Shown here: positions 1 to 8,489 of the stretch, piece after piece | Layout of the letters: each line of letters begins with the position of its first letter | Numbering within the stretch: the stretch's first letter is position 1 | DNA from: DATFDN01 sp963818885 | GTDB taxonomy: Bacteria > Pseudomonadota > Alphaproteobacteria > Acetobacterales > Acetobacteraceae | NCBI GenBank assembly: GCA_963818885.1 | Contig: CAWFTP010000003.1 | Coordinates: 248,001-312,000 of the forward strand | DNA: 64,000 nt | Direction of reading: 5' to 3' | The notes under the pieces: model-generated | The model's input: only the letters and a program-made list of their open reading frames with translations | Told to the model about the DNA's origin: nothing | Databases searched by the model: none | Made by a program: the position numbers and the translations under genes

Positions 1-327
1 GACGCGATGGCCGTAGCGGATGTGCGGGCCGAGATCGTTCTCCTCGATCACCTCGCCCATGTATTTCAGGATCTCGGTCGCCGTCGCGATCGGCGCGCTG
101 GTCCATGGCTTGAACCGGTAGCCGAACGTGTAGAGGTCGCTGTCGGAGCGGATGCCGGGATAGCGATGGCTGATCCAGGTGCCGCCGAAGCTCGCCAGGC
201 TCTCCAGCGCGACGAAGCTGGTGCCGGGACATTGCTTGGTCAGGTGGTAGGCGGCGCCAACACCCGAGATGCCGGCACCCACGATCAGGACATCGAAATG
301 CTCGGGCTGTTTCGTGGCTTCGGGCAT
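1..327 (-). CDS. Flavin-containing monooxygenase (Baeyer-Villiger type), N-terminal fragment
   Basis: Reading leftwards from an ATG at 327, the frame stays open to the window edge, giving the first 109 residues of a larger protein. Residues 12-22 form the Rossmann FAD motif (VLIVGAGISGV), and about residues 50-75 carry FGGTWISHRYPGIRSDSD followed by YTFGYRFKPW. That signature is typical of EthA-like flavin monooxygenases, which insert oxygen into ketones or oxidise S and N atoms using NADPH and FAD. The catalytic C-terminal part lies outside the window. It is transcribed away from the NTF2-like gene at 399, with a 70-bp divergent gap between them. Family assignment is firm; substrate is unknown. 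Confidence 0.85.
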   Translation of the reverse strand, partial: MPEATKQPEHFDVLIVGAGISGVGAAYHLTKQCPGTSFVALESLASFGGTWISHRYPGIRSDSDLYTFGYRFKPWTSAPIATATEILKYMGEVIEENDLGPHIRYGHRV

Positions 328-398
328 GGCCGTCCCCTCTTCTGGCTCCGCGCGCTATTAATTCCGACCGAAGGGGTCGCGTCCAGCAGGAGGCAGGG

Positions 399-812
399 AT
401 GGGCAGCAATCCGCGCAACCACCAGGCAGCGGCAGCGCTCGTCGCCTATGTCGAATCGCTGTTCATGCCGTGGAACGTCGACGCCCTCGTCGCGGGCTTC
501 ACCGAGGACTGCGTCGTGCGTTTCGGCACCGTGCCGGAGTTTCGTGGCCGCGCGGCCTTGCGTAACTTCTTCGAGGCTCGGCAGGCACGTCAGCGCGACT
601 ACCGGCTGACCAAACGCCTGCGCGCGCTCTCAGGCGACATGCTGACGAATGTCTGGGAGGGAACTTGGCAGGACACGGAGACTGGGCGCGCCATGATCGG
701 GTTCGGCGTTGAGGTCTGGGTCATGCGAGACGGCCTCGTCGCGGTCTGGGAGGCGGCGTTCAACACCGCCCCGGCGGACGCTGTGGCCGGTATTGGCAGG
801 ATGTTGGGGTAG
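399..812 (+). CDS. NTF2-like (SnoaL fold) family protein
   Basis: A 137-residue protein. The pattern of an N-terminal helix, FTEDCVVRFGTVPEFRGRAA, then alternating beta strands with FGVEVWVMRDGLVAVWEAAFN, is that of the cone-shaped NTF2-like fold (polyketide-cyclase-like or ketosteroid-isomerase-like small proteins). An AGGAGG-like ribosome site precedes the ATG by about 6 bases. It starts divergently from the flavin monooxygenase fragment and is convergent with the PaaE-like reductase, so a detoxification or oxidative-metabolism role is possible but only inferred. No catalytic residues can be assigned. Confidence 0.7.
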   Translation: MGSNPRNHQAAAALVAYVESLFMPWNVDALVAGFTEDCVVRFGTVPEFRGRAALRNFFEARQARQRDYRLTKRLRALSGDMLTNVWEGTWQDTETGRAMIGFGVEVWVMRDGLVAVWEAAFNTAPADAVAGIGRMLG

Positions 813-819
813 CCCAGAC

Positions 820-1887
820 TCAGACCTGATCGTAGTCGACCGTGAGATGGGGGCTGGTGGGCCGCGACTGGCAGGTCAGGACATAGCCGGCCGCGAGTTC
901 CCAAGGTTCGAGCGAGTAGTTCACGTCCATCTTCGCGCTGCCTTCGACTAACCGTGCGCGGCAGGTGCAGCACATGCCGCCCCGGCAGGAGAACGGCAGG
1001 TTCAACCCGGCGGCGATGCCCGCTTCCAGCACGGTCTGACCCTCGGTCACGTCCACGTCCCGGCGCACGCCCTCGGCGACGATCGTCGCCCGCGCGATGA
1101 CCGGCGCCCCGGGCGCCGGCGCATCGCGCAGCGGCGGCGGACGGCCACCGTCGCCCGGCGTGAACCGCTCGACATGCACGCGCGACGGATCGAGCCTCGC
1201 CCGCAGCGGCGCGAGCAGCCCCTCGATCATCGGCTGCGGCCCGCAGAGCAGCGCCTGGTCGATCGGCCCCGGCACCATTCGGTCGAGCAGCAACCCGACC
1301 TTCTCGGCATCGAGCCGGCCGCTGAGCAGCGCCACGTCCTGCTGCTCACGCGACAGCACGTGCAGCACCGAGAGCCGCGTCATGTAGCGGTCCTTGAGGT
1401 CCTCCAGCCGCTCGCGGAACATGATGCTGCTCCTCGAGCGGTTGCCGTAGAGCAGCACGAAGCGCCCCCGCTCCTCGGCCAGCACCGCACCCAGGATCGA
1501 CAGGATGGGTGTGATCCCCGACCCAGCGGCAACCGCGAGCAGCGTGCGCGCCGAGTCCGGGGCTGGCGGCAGGCAGAACCGTCCATCGGGCGTCATCACC
1601 TCGAGCGTCATGCCGGGCCGCAGCACGCGGTGCGCCCAGCCGGAGAACACCCCGTCCTCTAGCCGCTTGATCGCGACCCGCAGCTCGCCCTCCTCCGGGG
1701 CGGCGCAGATCGAATAGGAACGGCGCACCTCCTCGTCGTCGATCTCAGACCGCAAGGTCAGATATTGGCCGGGCGTGAAGCGGTATGCGGCGGCGAGGGC
1801 CGGGGGCACGGCGAAGGCAACCGAGAACGCCTCCTCGGTCTCCTGGCGTATGTCCGCGATCCGAAGGGCGTGAAAGCGCGGAGGAAT
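820..1887 (-). CDS. PaaE-like NAD(P)H:2Fe-2S oxidoreductase
   Basis: An FNR-type flavoreductase with a C-terminal plant-type ferredoxin domain. The FAD site (FTPGQYLTLR, RRSYSI), the NAD(P) site (AVAAGSGITPILSI) and the cluster motif SCRGGMCCTC followed later by CQS are all present; such proteins feed electrons to multicomponent oxygenases such as phenylacetyl-CoA epoxidase. The first ATG/GTG/TTG in frame is GTG at 1809, but homology to the family continues upstream (FHALRIADIRQETEEAF). The natural start therefore looks like ATT at 1887, which directly follows the stop of the upstream VOC gene and has GGCGGAAG before it; that gives 355 residues, against 329 from GTG. No paaABCD genes are nearby. 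Confidence 0.82.
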   Translation of the reverse strand: MPPRFHALRIADIRQETEEAFSVAFAVPPALAAAYRFTPGQYLTLRSEIDDEEVRRSYSICAAPEEGELRVAIKRLEDGVFSGWAHRVLRPGMTLEVMTPDGRFCLPPAPDSARTLLAVAAGSGITPILSILGAVLAEERGRFVLLYGNRSRSSIMFRERLEDLKDRYMTRLSVLHVLSREQQDVALLSGRLDAEKVGLLLDRMVPGPIDQALLCGPQPMIEGLLAPLRARLDPSRVHVERFTPGDGGRPPPLRDAPAPGAPVIARATIVAEGVRRDVDVTEGQTVLEAGIAAGLNLPFSCRGGMCCTCRARLVEGSAKMDVNYSLEPWELAAGYVLTCQSRPTSPHLTVDYDQV

Positions 1888-1888
1888 A

Positions 1889-2272
1889 TCAGGCTTCCGC
1901 CGGCGGAACGGTGAAGAACCAGGGATGGCCGTCGAGGTCGCGGCACATGTAGGTCCGCCCGTATTCGACGTCGTGCGGCGCCTGCAGGATCTCCGCCCCC
2001 GCCGCGCGAGCGCGGTCGTGATGGGCGTCGACCTCGGACAGGTAGATGAACACCCCCTGCGTCGCGGCCTTGGTCTCTGCGGGGCTCAGCATCCGCCACG
2101 GCTCGCCGCCCTGCCCCATCATGATCTTCTGGCCGTCGAGCATCATCTCGGCGTGCATCCCGTGCTCGGTCTTGTGGCGGTATGTCTCCGCGAAGCCGAA
2201 GGCGCGGGCGAGCCAATCGAGTGCCGCGGGCACGTCGCGGTAGAAGATGTAGGGGATGATCTGGGTTGGCAT
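1889..2272 (-). CDS. VOC (glyoxalase/PhnB-like) family protein
   Basis: A small vicinal-oxygen-chelate protein with paired beta-alpha-beta-beta-beta modules: IIPYIFYRDVPAALDWLARAF at the N-terminus and GVFIYLSEVDAHHDRARAAGAE followed by RTYMCRDLDGHPWFFT. The last block is typical of PhnB or bleomycin-resistance-like members. Three in-frame ATG codons cluster near 2311-2272; the one at 2272 has GGGGAG six bases upstream and is preferred. Its stop codon touches the presumed start of the PaaE-like gene, suggesting coupled translation. The substrate cannot be told from sequence. Confidence 0.8.
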   Translation of the reverse strand: MPTQIIPYIFYRDVPAALDWLARAFGFAETYRHKTEHGMHAEMMLDGQKIMMGQGGEPWRMLSPAETKAATQGVFIYLSEVDAHHDRARAAGAEILQAPHDVEYGRTYMCRDLDGHPWFFTVPPAEA

Positions 2273-2407
2273 CGGCATCTCCCCGCCTTTCCCTTCGACA
2301 GCGATACTCAACGGAACCTACGATTGGCGTGGGCGGCCGCGCAACGGCGCGGGAAGAAACAGGAGCGCCGCGGCGTCCATGCATTCGGACGACCCTGAGG
2401 ATCTTGC

Positions 2408-2917
2408 ATGCGCGCCGCTCTCATCGCCCTGATGCTCCTCGTCGCGCCCGCTGCCGCCGCGCCGCGCACCGTCCGGCTTGAACCCGGCAGCACGACGGTT
2501 GCGATTCGCGCCTATGCGATGGGTCTGATTCCCATCAACTCGTGGTTCACCCGGTTCGACGGCACGCTCACCTACGATCCCGCCGCGCCGGCTACGTGCA
2601 GTGCCATGCTACGCATCATCACAGCCAGCCTCGAGACCAACAGTCCCGAGCGGCGCGACACCATCCTCGGTCCCGATTTCCTCGACGCCGCCCGCTTCCC
2701 CGACCTTCGCTTCCAGGGAAGCTGCGCCGGCCCCGAGTCGCTCTCCGGCCACCTCACTATGCGAGGGGTCACCCAGCCTCTCTCGATGACGCTCGCCTGG
2801 GCCGCCCACAATGTCGCCGCGCAGGGCTCGCTGCGTCGCGCGCTCTGGGGGATGACGGCGAAGCCGCTCATCGTGGGCCCCACGATCCGCCTGTCGGTCA
2901 CCGTCGCCCTCCCCTGA
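2408..2917 (+). CDS. YceI-like periplasmic protein
   Basis: A 169-residue protein that begins with a clear Sec signal peptide (MRAALIALMLLVAPAAAA, cleavage near residue 18). The mature part has the YceI lipocalin-like pattern: FTRFDGTLTYDP, a SLETNSPERRDTIL stretch, LDAARFPDLRFQGS, and LTMRGVTQPLSMTLAW. YceI proteins bind polyisoprenoid-like or amphiphilic ligands in the periplasm. The C-terminus ends in a hydrophobic beta strand, as usual. It is a single gene between the minus-strand VOC gene and the MFS gene at 3011. Confidence 0.82.
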   Translation: MRAALIALMLLVAPAAAAPRTVRLEPGSTTVAIRAYAMGLIPINSWFTRFDGTLTYDPAAPATCSAMLRIITASLETNSPERRDTILGPDFLDAARFPDLRFQGSCAGPESLSGHLTMRGVTQPLSMTLAWAAHNVAAQGSLRRALWGMTAKPLIVGPTIRLSVTVALP

Positions 2918-3010
2918 GGGCGGATATAATCGGGCATCGAACGTCTCGCTGTCGCTCCCCGCCGCTCGTTCCGGCTGCTACAGTCTGTTTCGCCCATCGC
3001 CCAGGCTGAC

Positions 3011-4699
3011 ATGACCCGGCTGCCGCCCGCCCTCGCCCCGCTGCGCCACACCGCCTACCGCCGGCTGTGGGGCGCCAACGTCATCACCTCGCTCGGCCTG
3101 TGGCTGCAGAACACCGGGGCGGGGTGGCTGATGACCAGCCTCGCCCCGGTGCCGCTGCTGGTAGCCCTGGTGCAGGTCGCGACAATCCTGCCGACCTTCC
3201 TGCTGGCGCTGCCCGGCGGCGCGCTTGCCGACATCGTCGATCGGCGCCGCTTCCTGATCGGGGCCCAGCTCTGGACCATGGCGATGGCGGCGCTGCTCGC
3301 GGTGCTGACCATCGCGCACCTGACCACCGCGTGGGTCCTGCTGGGCCTGACCTTCGCGATCGGCGTCGGCTGGGCGCTGACCGCGCCGGCCTGGAGCGCG
3401 ATCATCCCGGACCTGGTGCCGCGCAGCGACCTGGTGCAGGCGATCGCGCTGGGCGGCATCGGCTTCAACCTAGCCCGCGCGCTGGGGCCGGCGCTCGCCG
3501 GCATCCTGCTGCTGATCGGCGGCTCGGGCCTCACCTTCTCGCTCTACACCGCCTCTTTCGTCGCCGTGCTGTGGGCGCTGCTCGTCTGGCGGGGCCGCCG
3601 GCGCAGCCAGACGGTGGCGCTGCCGCGCGAGCACCTGCTCTCGGCGATGCGCGCCGGCGCCCGCTTCGTGCGCAACACGCCTGCGATCCGCAGGGCGATG
3701 ATCCGGTGCTTCGCCTTCGCGCTGCCCGCCGCGGCGCCCTGGGCGCTGCTGCCGCTGGTGGTGCGCGAGCAGCTCCATCTCGGTCCCGGTATGTTCGGCC
3801 TGATCCTCGGGGTCATGGGCGCGGGCGGCGTTACCTCCGGCCTGTTCATGCCGAGGGTGGCGCGCCTGATGTCGCGGGGCACGATGGTGTTCGCCGGGAG
3901 CCTTGTCTCCTGTGCCGGTATGGCGCTTCTGGGGCTCGCCCGGCACTGGGCGGTCGCGGCGATCGGCATGGCGCTGTTCGGGACCGGCTGGGTCGCCGTC
4001 TTCGCGCTGACCCAGGCCGCGGCCCAGCTCGTCTGCCCGCCCTGGGTCCGGGCGCGCGCGCTCGCGATCTACCAGCTCTCGTTCAACGGCGCGCTGACCG
4101 TGGGCTCGGTCGGCTGGGGCGTGCTGGGCAACCGGATCGGCCTGGCCTCCGCCCTACTCGCCGCCGCCGCCCTCGGCGGGGCGCTCGCGATCCTCGTCCG
4201 GGTGTTTGGCTTGGATACCATTACCGCCAGGCCGTTCGCCGGTTCCGAGGAGCCGGAGCTCGTGCCAGAGGCTCCCGCGCCCGAACTGGCCCCGATCCTC
4301 GCCCGCGATCACCGGCGCATCCTGGAGACGATCCGTTACGAGGTCGCACCTGGCCGGCGCGAAGCATTCCTGGCTGTGATGGCGGAGATCAGAGGCGTGC
4401 GCCGGCGCGCCGGCGCCATCTCCTGGGGTCTTTATGAGGACATTGCCCATCCGGACGGCTTCCTCGAGGCCTGGGCGGTGGAGAGCTGGACGGATCATCT
4501 GCGCGAGCAGACGCGCCAATCCGCCGAGGATCGCGTCACGCTCGCCCGCGCGGCCGCCTTCCAGGCGCCCGACCATCTCCCCACACGGATGCTCGCGGTG
4601 GACCCGGGACGAGGCACGATCCCTCAACAGCCGCTGATGCGTTGGCCGCCGCTGATCGGAGTCCCATATCGCGCCCGAACGGAACAGGGGACCGGCTGA
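3011..4699 (+). CDS. MFS transporter of the EntS/MFS_3 type with C-terminal soluble domain
   Basis: A 562-residue protein. About residues 1-400 contain 11-12 membrane helices of a major facilitator, with the loop ALADIVDRRRFL after helix 2 corresponding to the MFS motif A. Residues from about 430 onward (TIRYEVAPGRREAFLAVM..., then SWTDHLREQTRQSAEDR) form a soluble tail resembling an antibiotic-biosynthesis-monooxygenase-like ferredoxin fold. This architecture is known for the 'transmembrane secretion effector' family, whose members export siderophores or drugs. The stop codon overlaps an out-of-frame ATG; trmO starts 29 bp later. Substrate unknown. Confidence 0.8.
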   Translation: MTRLPPALAPLRHTAYRRLWGANVITSLGLWLQNTGAGWLMTSLAPVPLLVALVQVATILPTFLLALPGGALADIVDRRRFLIGAQLWTMAMAALLAVLTIAHLTTAWVLLGLTFAIGVGWALTAPAWSAIIPDLVPRSDLVQAIALGGIGFNLARALGPALAGILLLIGGSGLTFSLYTASFVAVLWALLVWRGRRRSQTVALPREHLLSAMRAGARFVRNTPAIRRAMIRCFAFALPAAAPWALLPLVVREQLHLGPGMFGLILGVMGAGGVTSGLFMPRVARLMSRGTMVFAGSLVSCAGMALLGLARHWAVAAIGMALFGTGWVAVFALTQAAAQLVCPPWVRARALAIYQLSFNGALTVGSVGWGVLGNRIGLASALLAAAALGGALAILVRVFGLDTITARPFAGSEEPELVPEAPAPELAPILARDHRRILETIRYEVAPGRREAFLAVMAEIRGVRRRAGAISWGLYEDIAHPDGFLEAWAVESWTDHLREQTRQSAEDRVTLARAAAFQAPDHLPTRMLAVDPGRGTIPQQPLMRWPPLIGVPYRARTEQGTG

Positions 4700-4727
4700 T
4701 GGTCGCGCGTACGCACGTGCAGCACCG

Positions 4728-5222
4728 TTGAGCAGGACGACGACGCTCCGCCCGATCGGCGTCCTCCGGACTCCGTTCACCCGGCTATCGGATTGCCCGC
4801 GCAATCCGCGCCAGGTCGATCCCGCGCCAACGTGCGAGGCGCATATCCTGCCGGAATACGGCGATGGACTCGCGAGCCTCGACGGGTTCAGCCATCTGAT
4901 CGTGCTTTACTGGCTCGCCGACGCCACTGAGGCGCTGGTGCTGACCCCGCCATTCGACGGCACCAAGCGCGGCGTCTTCGCGACGCGCGCGCCGTCGCGG
5001 CCGAACCCGATCGGGCTCGCGGTCGCCGCGTTCGACGGCTTCGCGGATAGGCTGACGATCAGGCTACGCTATCTCGACTGCCTCGACGGCACGCCGCTGC
5101 TCGATATCAAGCCGTACCTGCCGAGCATCGACAGCGTGCCGGACGCGGCGACCGGCTGGCTCTCGCCGCATGTCGGCAAGCGGATCACAGGCGGCCCAGG
5201 AAAGCCTCCACCGCGCGGTTGA
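4728..5222 (+). CDS. trmO: tRNA (adenine-N6)-methyltransferase TrmO (TsaA family)
   Basis: The protein (164 residues) shows the family hallmarks: RPIGVLRTPF at the start, DGFSHLIVLYWLAD, FATRAPSRPNPIGL, and DGTPLLDIKPYLPSIDS. TrmO methylates N6 of the threonylcarbamoyl-adenosine at position 37 of tRNAs that read ACY codons, using S-adenosylmethionine. Translation appears to begin at TTG 4728, since no ATG or GTG lies in frame upstream of the conserved N-terminus. The gene lies 28 bp after the MFS gene and may be co-transcribed with it. Its 3' end overlaps the convergent alpha/beta hydrolase gene by 38 bp. Confidence 0.9.
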   Translation: MSRTTTLRPIGVLRTPFTRLSDCPRNPRQVDPAPTCEAHILPEYGDGLASLDGFSHLIVLYWLADATEALVLTPPFDGTKRGVFATRAPSRPNPIGLAVAAFDGFADRLTIRLRYLDCLDGTPLLDIKPYLPSIDSVPDAATGWLSPHVGKRITGGPGKPPPRG

Positions 5223-5940
5223 ACGCCACGGGCTTGTCGAGATTGGCGGCGTGCCCCGCCCCCTCGATCACCACTTTCGTCGCGTCGGGGATCTTCGCCG
5301 CCATGTAGTCGGTGGCGGCGAGGAAGTTGGCATCCTCGCTGCCCACCAGCACGAGCGTCGGCACCGCGACGCTCGGCAACGAACGGATCAGATGGTCGCC
5401 GTGCGAGGTCAGCATCCCGCGCGCCGAGCGGGCGAGGCCGGCGGCGCCCCGATGCTCGCGTCCCCGGACCTCCGCGCGCTCTCCAAGCGCGGCCATTCCC
5501 TGCTCTTCCAATGCCTTGGCTCGCTCCATCGCCCGCTGGTTCCAGGCCGCCCGAGCCGCCTCGTTGCGAAAACCGGGGCCGGTGTCGAACAGCATCAGCG
5601 CGCGCGTCATATCCGGATGCGCGAGATGGAACGCCATCGACACCACGCCGCCCAACGAGAGGCCGCCGATCACCGCACGCGTCTCGGCGCACGCCGCCAG
5701 CACCGCCGCCATGTCGGCGACCGAATGCGCCTCGGAATAGAGCGCCTGGTCCTCCGGACTGTCGCTCTGCCCGTGGCCCCGCATGTCCCAAGTGATAACC
5801 TTCCAGCGGTCGCGCAGCGCCGCGACCTGCCCGTCCCACATGCGACAGGTCGCGCTGTAGCCGTGGCTCAGCAGGATCGCCGGGCCGCTGCCGCTGACCT
5901 CGTAGTGGATGCCGACGCCGTTGCGTTCCAGCCGCGCCAT
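5185..5940 (-). CDS. Alpha/beta-hydrolase fold protein
   Basis: A canonical alpha/beta hydrolase of 251 residues. The oxyanion region LLSHGYSATCRMWDGQ, the nucleophile elbow GGLSLGG, an acid residue in LVGSEDANF, and a late histidine in GAGHAANLDKP are in the right order. The start at 5940 is chosen over the in-frame ATG at 5958 because GGGAGAA sits five bases upstream. The pattern resembles 3-oxoadipate enol-lactonase or haloperoxidase-like esterases, but the sequence does not decide the substrate. It overlaps the 3' end of trmO on the opposite strand. Confidence 0.83.
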   Translation of the reverse strand: MARLERNGVGIHYEVSGSGPAILLSHGYSATCRMWDGQVAALRDRWKVITWDMRGHGQSDSPEDQALYSEAHSVADMAAVLAACAETRAVIGGLSLGGVVSMAFHLAHPDMTRALMLFDTGPGFRNEAARAAWNQRAMERAKALEEQGMAALGERAEVRGREHRGAAGLARSARGMLTSHGDHLIRSLPSVAVPTLVLVGSEDANFLAATDYMAAKIPDATKVVIEGAGHAANLDKPVAFNRAVEAFLGRL

Positions 5941-5999
5941 ACCGTTCTCCCTCGCCATTGTGGCCGACGATGCGCGCCGGGAAGTTCGCGGGCAACAGG

Positions 6000-6749
6000 T
6001 TATGCCGGAGGCCCGCGACCCGACGATTTCACGAAGAACGCATTTCCCCAGCCGGTGTAATGAATGTCCAGGGATTTCAGGTCGAATCCCTCGACCTTCA
6101 GCATCGCGACGATTTCTTCCACGGGCGCATCGCCCTTGTAGAGGCCGCCCTCGCTCACCTCAATGAACAAGAAACGGCATTGCGCGAGGGTCCGCTTGCC
6201 GCCAGCGAGCACCTTGGCCTCGGCGCCCTGGACATCGATCACGAGACAATCAAGCGGCCTTGGGTCGAGAGCCGGTGTCTCGAAGACGATACGGTCGAGC
6301 GTCGTGGTCCGCAATTTCAGTGTGGATACGTACGTGACGTTCGGGTGGCGCGCGGCATGGGTGCCGAATTCGAAGATGCTCGAGGAATGGCCGCCATTGG
6401 ACGCGACGTGAAAATCGACGTCATCGCCGTCCCGATCGGCGCACAGGGCGTTGATCGCCTTATGGCGCCGATCGGCAGAGATCCGCCTCTGGAGTTGCGC
6501 GAAGATCTCGGGAATCGGTTCGATATAGACCACGCTCTCCAGCCCAGCCCTGCGATAGGAGTCGAACTCCTCGCCGCGATTGGCGCCGACATGGATGACG
6601 CCCCGGCATCGCAGGCCAAACTCCCTGATCAGGCCGAGTGGATGACCCAGTTCGGCGATCCGCTTGGGCGGGTCCGGATAAAGTCCGAGGTAGCGGCAGG
6701 CAAGCCGCGTCAGCTGCCGTTTGAGCTGCTGTTTCAGACGCCGCTTCAT
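6000..6749 (-). CDS. FkbM family SAM-dependent methyltransferase
   Basis: A 249-residue protein with an N-terminal basic helix. Residues 51-58 (VIHVGANR) form the S-adenosylmethionine loop, and residues 171-180 (IDVQGAEAKV) are the diagnostic FkbM motif; the C-terminus YTGWGNAFFVK is also typical. FkbM enzymes methylate hydroxyl groups of sugars or polyketides, so a link with the glycan genes further along is possible. It stands alone between two genes on other transcripts. Acceptor unknown. Confidence 0.86.
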   Translation of the reverse strand: MKRRLKQQLKRQLTRLACRYLGLYPDPPKRIAELGHPLGLIREFGLRCRGVIHVGANRGEEFDSYRRAGLESVVYIEPIPEIFAQLQRRISADRRHKAINALCADRDGDDVDFHVASNGGHSSSIFEFGTHAARHPNVTYVSTLKLRTTTLDRIVFETPALDPRPLDCLVIDVQGAEAKVLAGGKRTLAQCRFLFIEVSEGGLYKGDAPVEEIVAMLKVEGFDLKSLDIHYTGWGNAFFVKSSGRGPPA

Positions 6750-6845
6750 CCCGCTGGAGCACCGGTGATCTACGGAAGGTTAGTCTATCGCGCTCCTTGG
6801 CGCCATGCTTGATAGGCTCCCGACAATACGCAGCGGAGAAGCAGC

Positions 6846-7628
6846 ATGGCCGAGAAGCTCGAGTTCATCGGCGTCAGCCTGAAGGGCATGGTGGCGGAGG
6901 TCGAGGTGCGCCGCCCGCCCAACAACCATGTCAGCGTGCCGATGATCGCCGAGCTGGCGAGCGTGCTTGAACGCCTCGACGGCGATCCCGCCTGCCGGGT
7001 CGTGGTGCTGTGCGCGGCGGGCAAGCACTTCTGTGCTGGCGCCGACCTGGTGAATCGCGGCGCGGACGGGCGCGACCCGGCCGAGTCCGGCGGGCGGCAC
7101 CTCTACAAGGAGGCGATCCGGCTGTGGCGCACCAGGAAGCCGATCGTGGCCGCGGTACAAGGTGCCGCTGTCGGCGCCGGACTCGGCCTCGCGGTCGCGG
7201 CTGATTTCCGCGTCGGCTGTCCGGAGGCGCGGTTCTCCGCCAACTTCACCCGCCTCGGCTTCCATCCGGGCTTCGGCCTGACCGCGACCCTGCCGCGCCT
7301 CATCGGCGTGCAGCACGCGGCGCTGATGATGTACACCGGCCGGCGCTTCACCGGGGAGCAGGCGAAGGAGATGGGCTTGATCGATCAACTCGTGCCGCAG
7401 GAGGAGGTCCGCGTGGCGGCGCACAAGCTCGCAGGCGAGATCGCCGAGTCCGCCCCGCTCGCCATCGTTTCCGCGCGAGAGACACTGCGACGCGGTCTCG
7501 CCGCCGCCGTGCAGGCGGCGACCGAGCGCGAGTACCAGGAGCAGAACTGGCTGCGCCAGACCGAGGACTACAAGGAAGGCGTCCGCGCCATGTCGGACCG
7601 GCGGCTTCCCGAGTTCAAGGGGAGCTGA
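6846..7628 (+). CDS. Enoyl-CoA hydratase/isomerase family protein
   Basis: A crotonase-fold protein of 260 residues. The CoA-binding and oxyanion segments are clear: AAGKHFCAGADLVNRG and VAAVQGAAVGAGLGLAVAADFRVG, followed by the RLGFHPGFGLTATLPRLIG loop. At the second catalytic position the loop reads LGFHPGFG rather than the usual glutamate-containing version, so it may be an isomerase- or hydrolase-like member instead of a classical hydratase. The next gene, an SDR, begins 1 bp after its stop codon, so the two form an operon acting on an acyl-CoA. Confidence 0.87.
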   Translation: MAEKLEFIGVSLKGMVAEVEVRRPPNNHVSVPMIAELASVLERLDGDPACRVVVLCAAGKHFCAGADLVNRGADGRDPAESGGRHLYKEAIRLWRTRKPIVAAVQGAAVGAGLGLAVAADFRVGCPEARFSANFTRLGFHPGFGLTATLPRLIGVQHAALMMYTGRRFTGEQAKEMGLIDQLVPQEEVRVAAHKLAGEIAESAPLAIVSARETLRRGLAAAVQAATEREYQEQNWLRQTEDYKEGVRAMSDRRLPEFKGS

Positions 7629-7629
7629 G

Positions 7630-8482
7630 ATGGGCAAGCTCGACGGCCAGGTCGCCATCGTCACCGGGGCAAGCCGCGGCATCGGCCAGGCGATCGCAGA
7701 GCTGTTCGCCGCCGAGGGCGCGCGCGTGGTCTGCGCGGCACGCACGCTCAACGAAGGCGAGCACAAGATGCTGGAGGGCTCGCTCGCGCGCACGGTCGAT
7801 AACATCCGCAAGGCGGGCGGGCAGGCCGAGGCGATCACGGTGGACGTCTCGAGCGAGCCATCCTGCCACGAGATGATCGCCGCCGCGCGCCGGGCCTTCG
7901 GGCCGGTCGACATCCTGGTGAACAACGCCGCGCTGAACTATTACCTGCCGGTCAGCGAGTATCCGACCAATCGCTGGGTGCGCTGCTTCGCGGTGAACGT
8001 GCACGGCCCCTTCATGCTGGCCAAGGAGGTGCTGACCGACATGATCCCGCGCCGGCGCGGCGCGATCGTGAACATCAGCTCGGGCGCGGCGATCGGGCCG
8101 GGACGCGGGCCGTACGCCGAGACCTCGGTCGGCGGCGGCACCATGTACGGCGCGACCAAGGCGGCGTTGGAGCGGTTCACCCAGGGGCTCGCGCAAGAGG
8201 TCGCCCAGTACCGGGGGGATCAGCGTGACCGCCGTCTCGCCGTCCCGCGTCGTGCCGACACCCGGGACGATCCATCACAAGCTGGTCTCCGGCATGGACG
8301 ACCCGAAGGGCGAGCCGCAATCCTACATGGCGCGCGCCGTCCTGTTGCTGGCAAGCGAGCCGGCGGCCAAGATCAACGGCCGGGTCACCTACAGCCAGCA
8401 GATCCTGAGCGAGTACCGCCAGATCGAGAACCCGCACGGCCGCGGCGTGGAGATCACCGGCTCCGGCTACTCGCAGGTGTAG
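7630..8482 (+). CDS. Short-chain dehydrogenase/reductase, frame broken once
   Basis: The N-terminal part has TGASRGIGQAIAELF (NADP loop), VNNAAL and the catalytic SSG...YGATKAALERF region. At 8208-8218 the frame breaks in GTAC followed by CCGGGGGG. Dropping one base restores the family sequence (ISVTAVSPSRVVPTPG onward to TGSGYSQV), giving 283 residues; as deposited, the frame runs on to 8697 through non-homologous sequence. The extra base could be the C after GTAC or one G of the run. It is coupled to the enoyl-CoA hydratase and likely acts on its product. Read here as one gene with a probable sequence error. Confidence 0.85.
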
Positions 8483-8489
8483 GCGAGCT

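Noticed and set aside
7..609. A 200-residue plus-strand gene at the window start
   Set aside because: It is a shadow of the minus-strand flavin monooxygenase, whose motifs are unmistakable.
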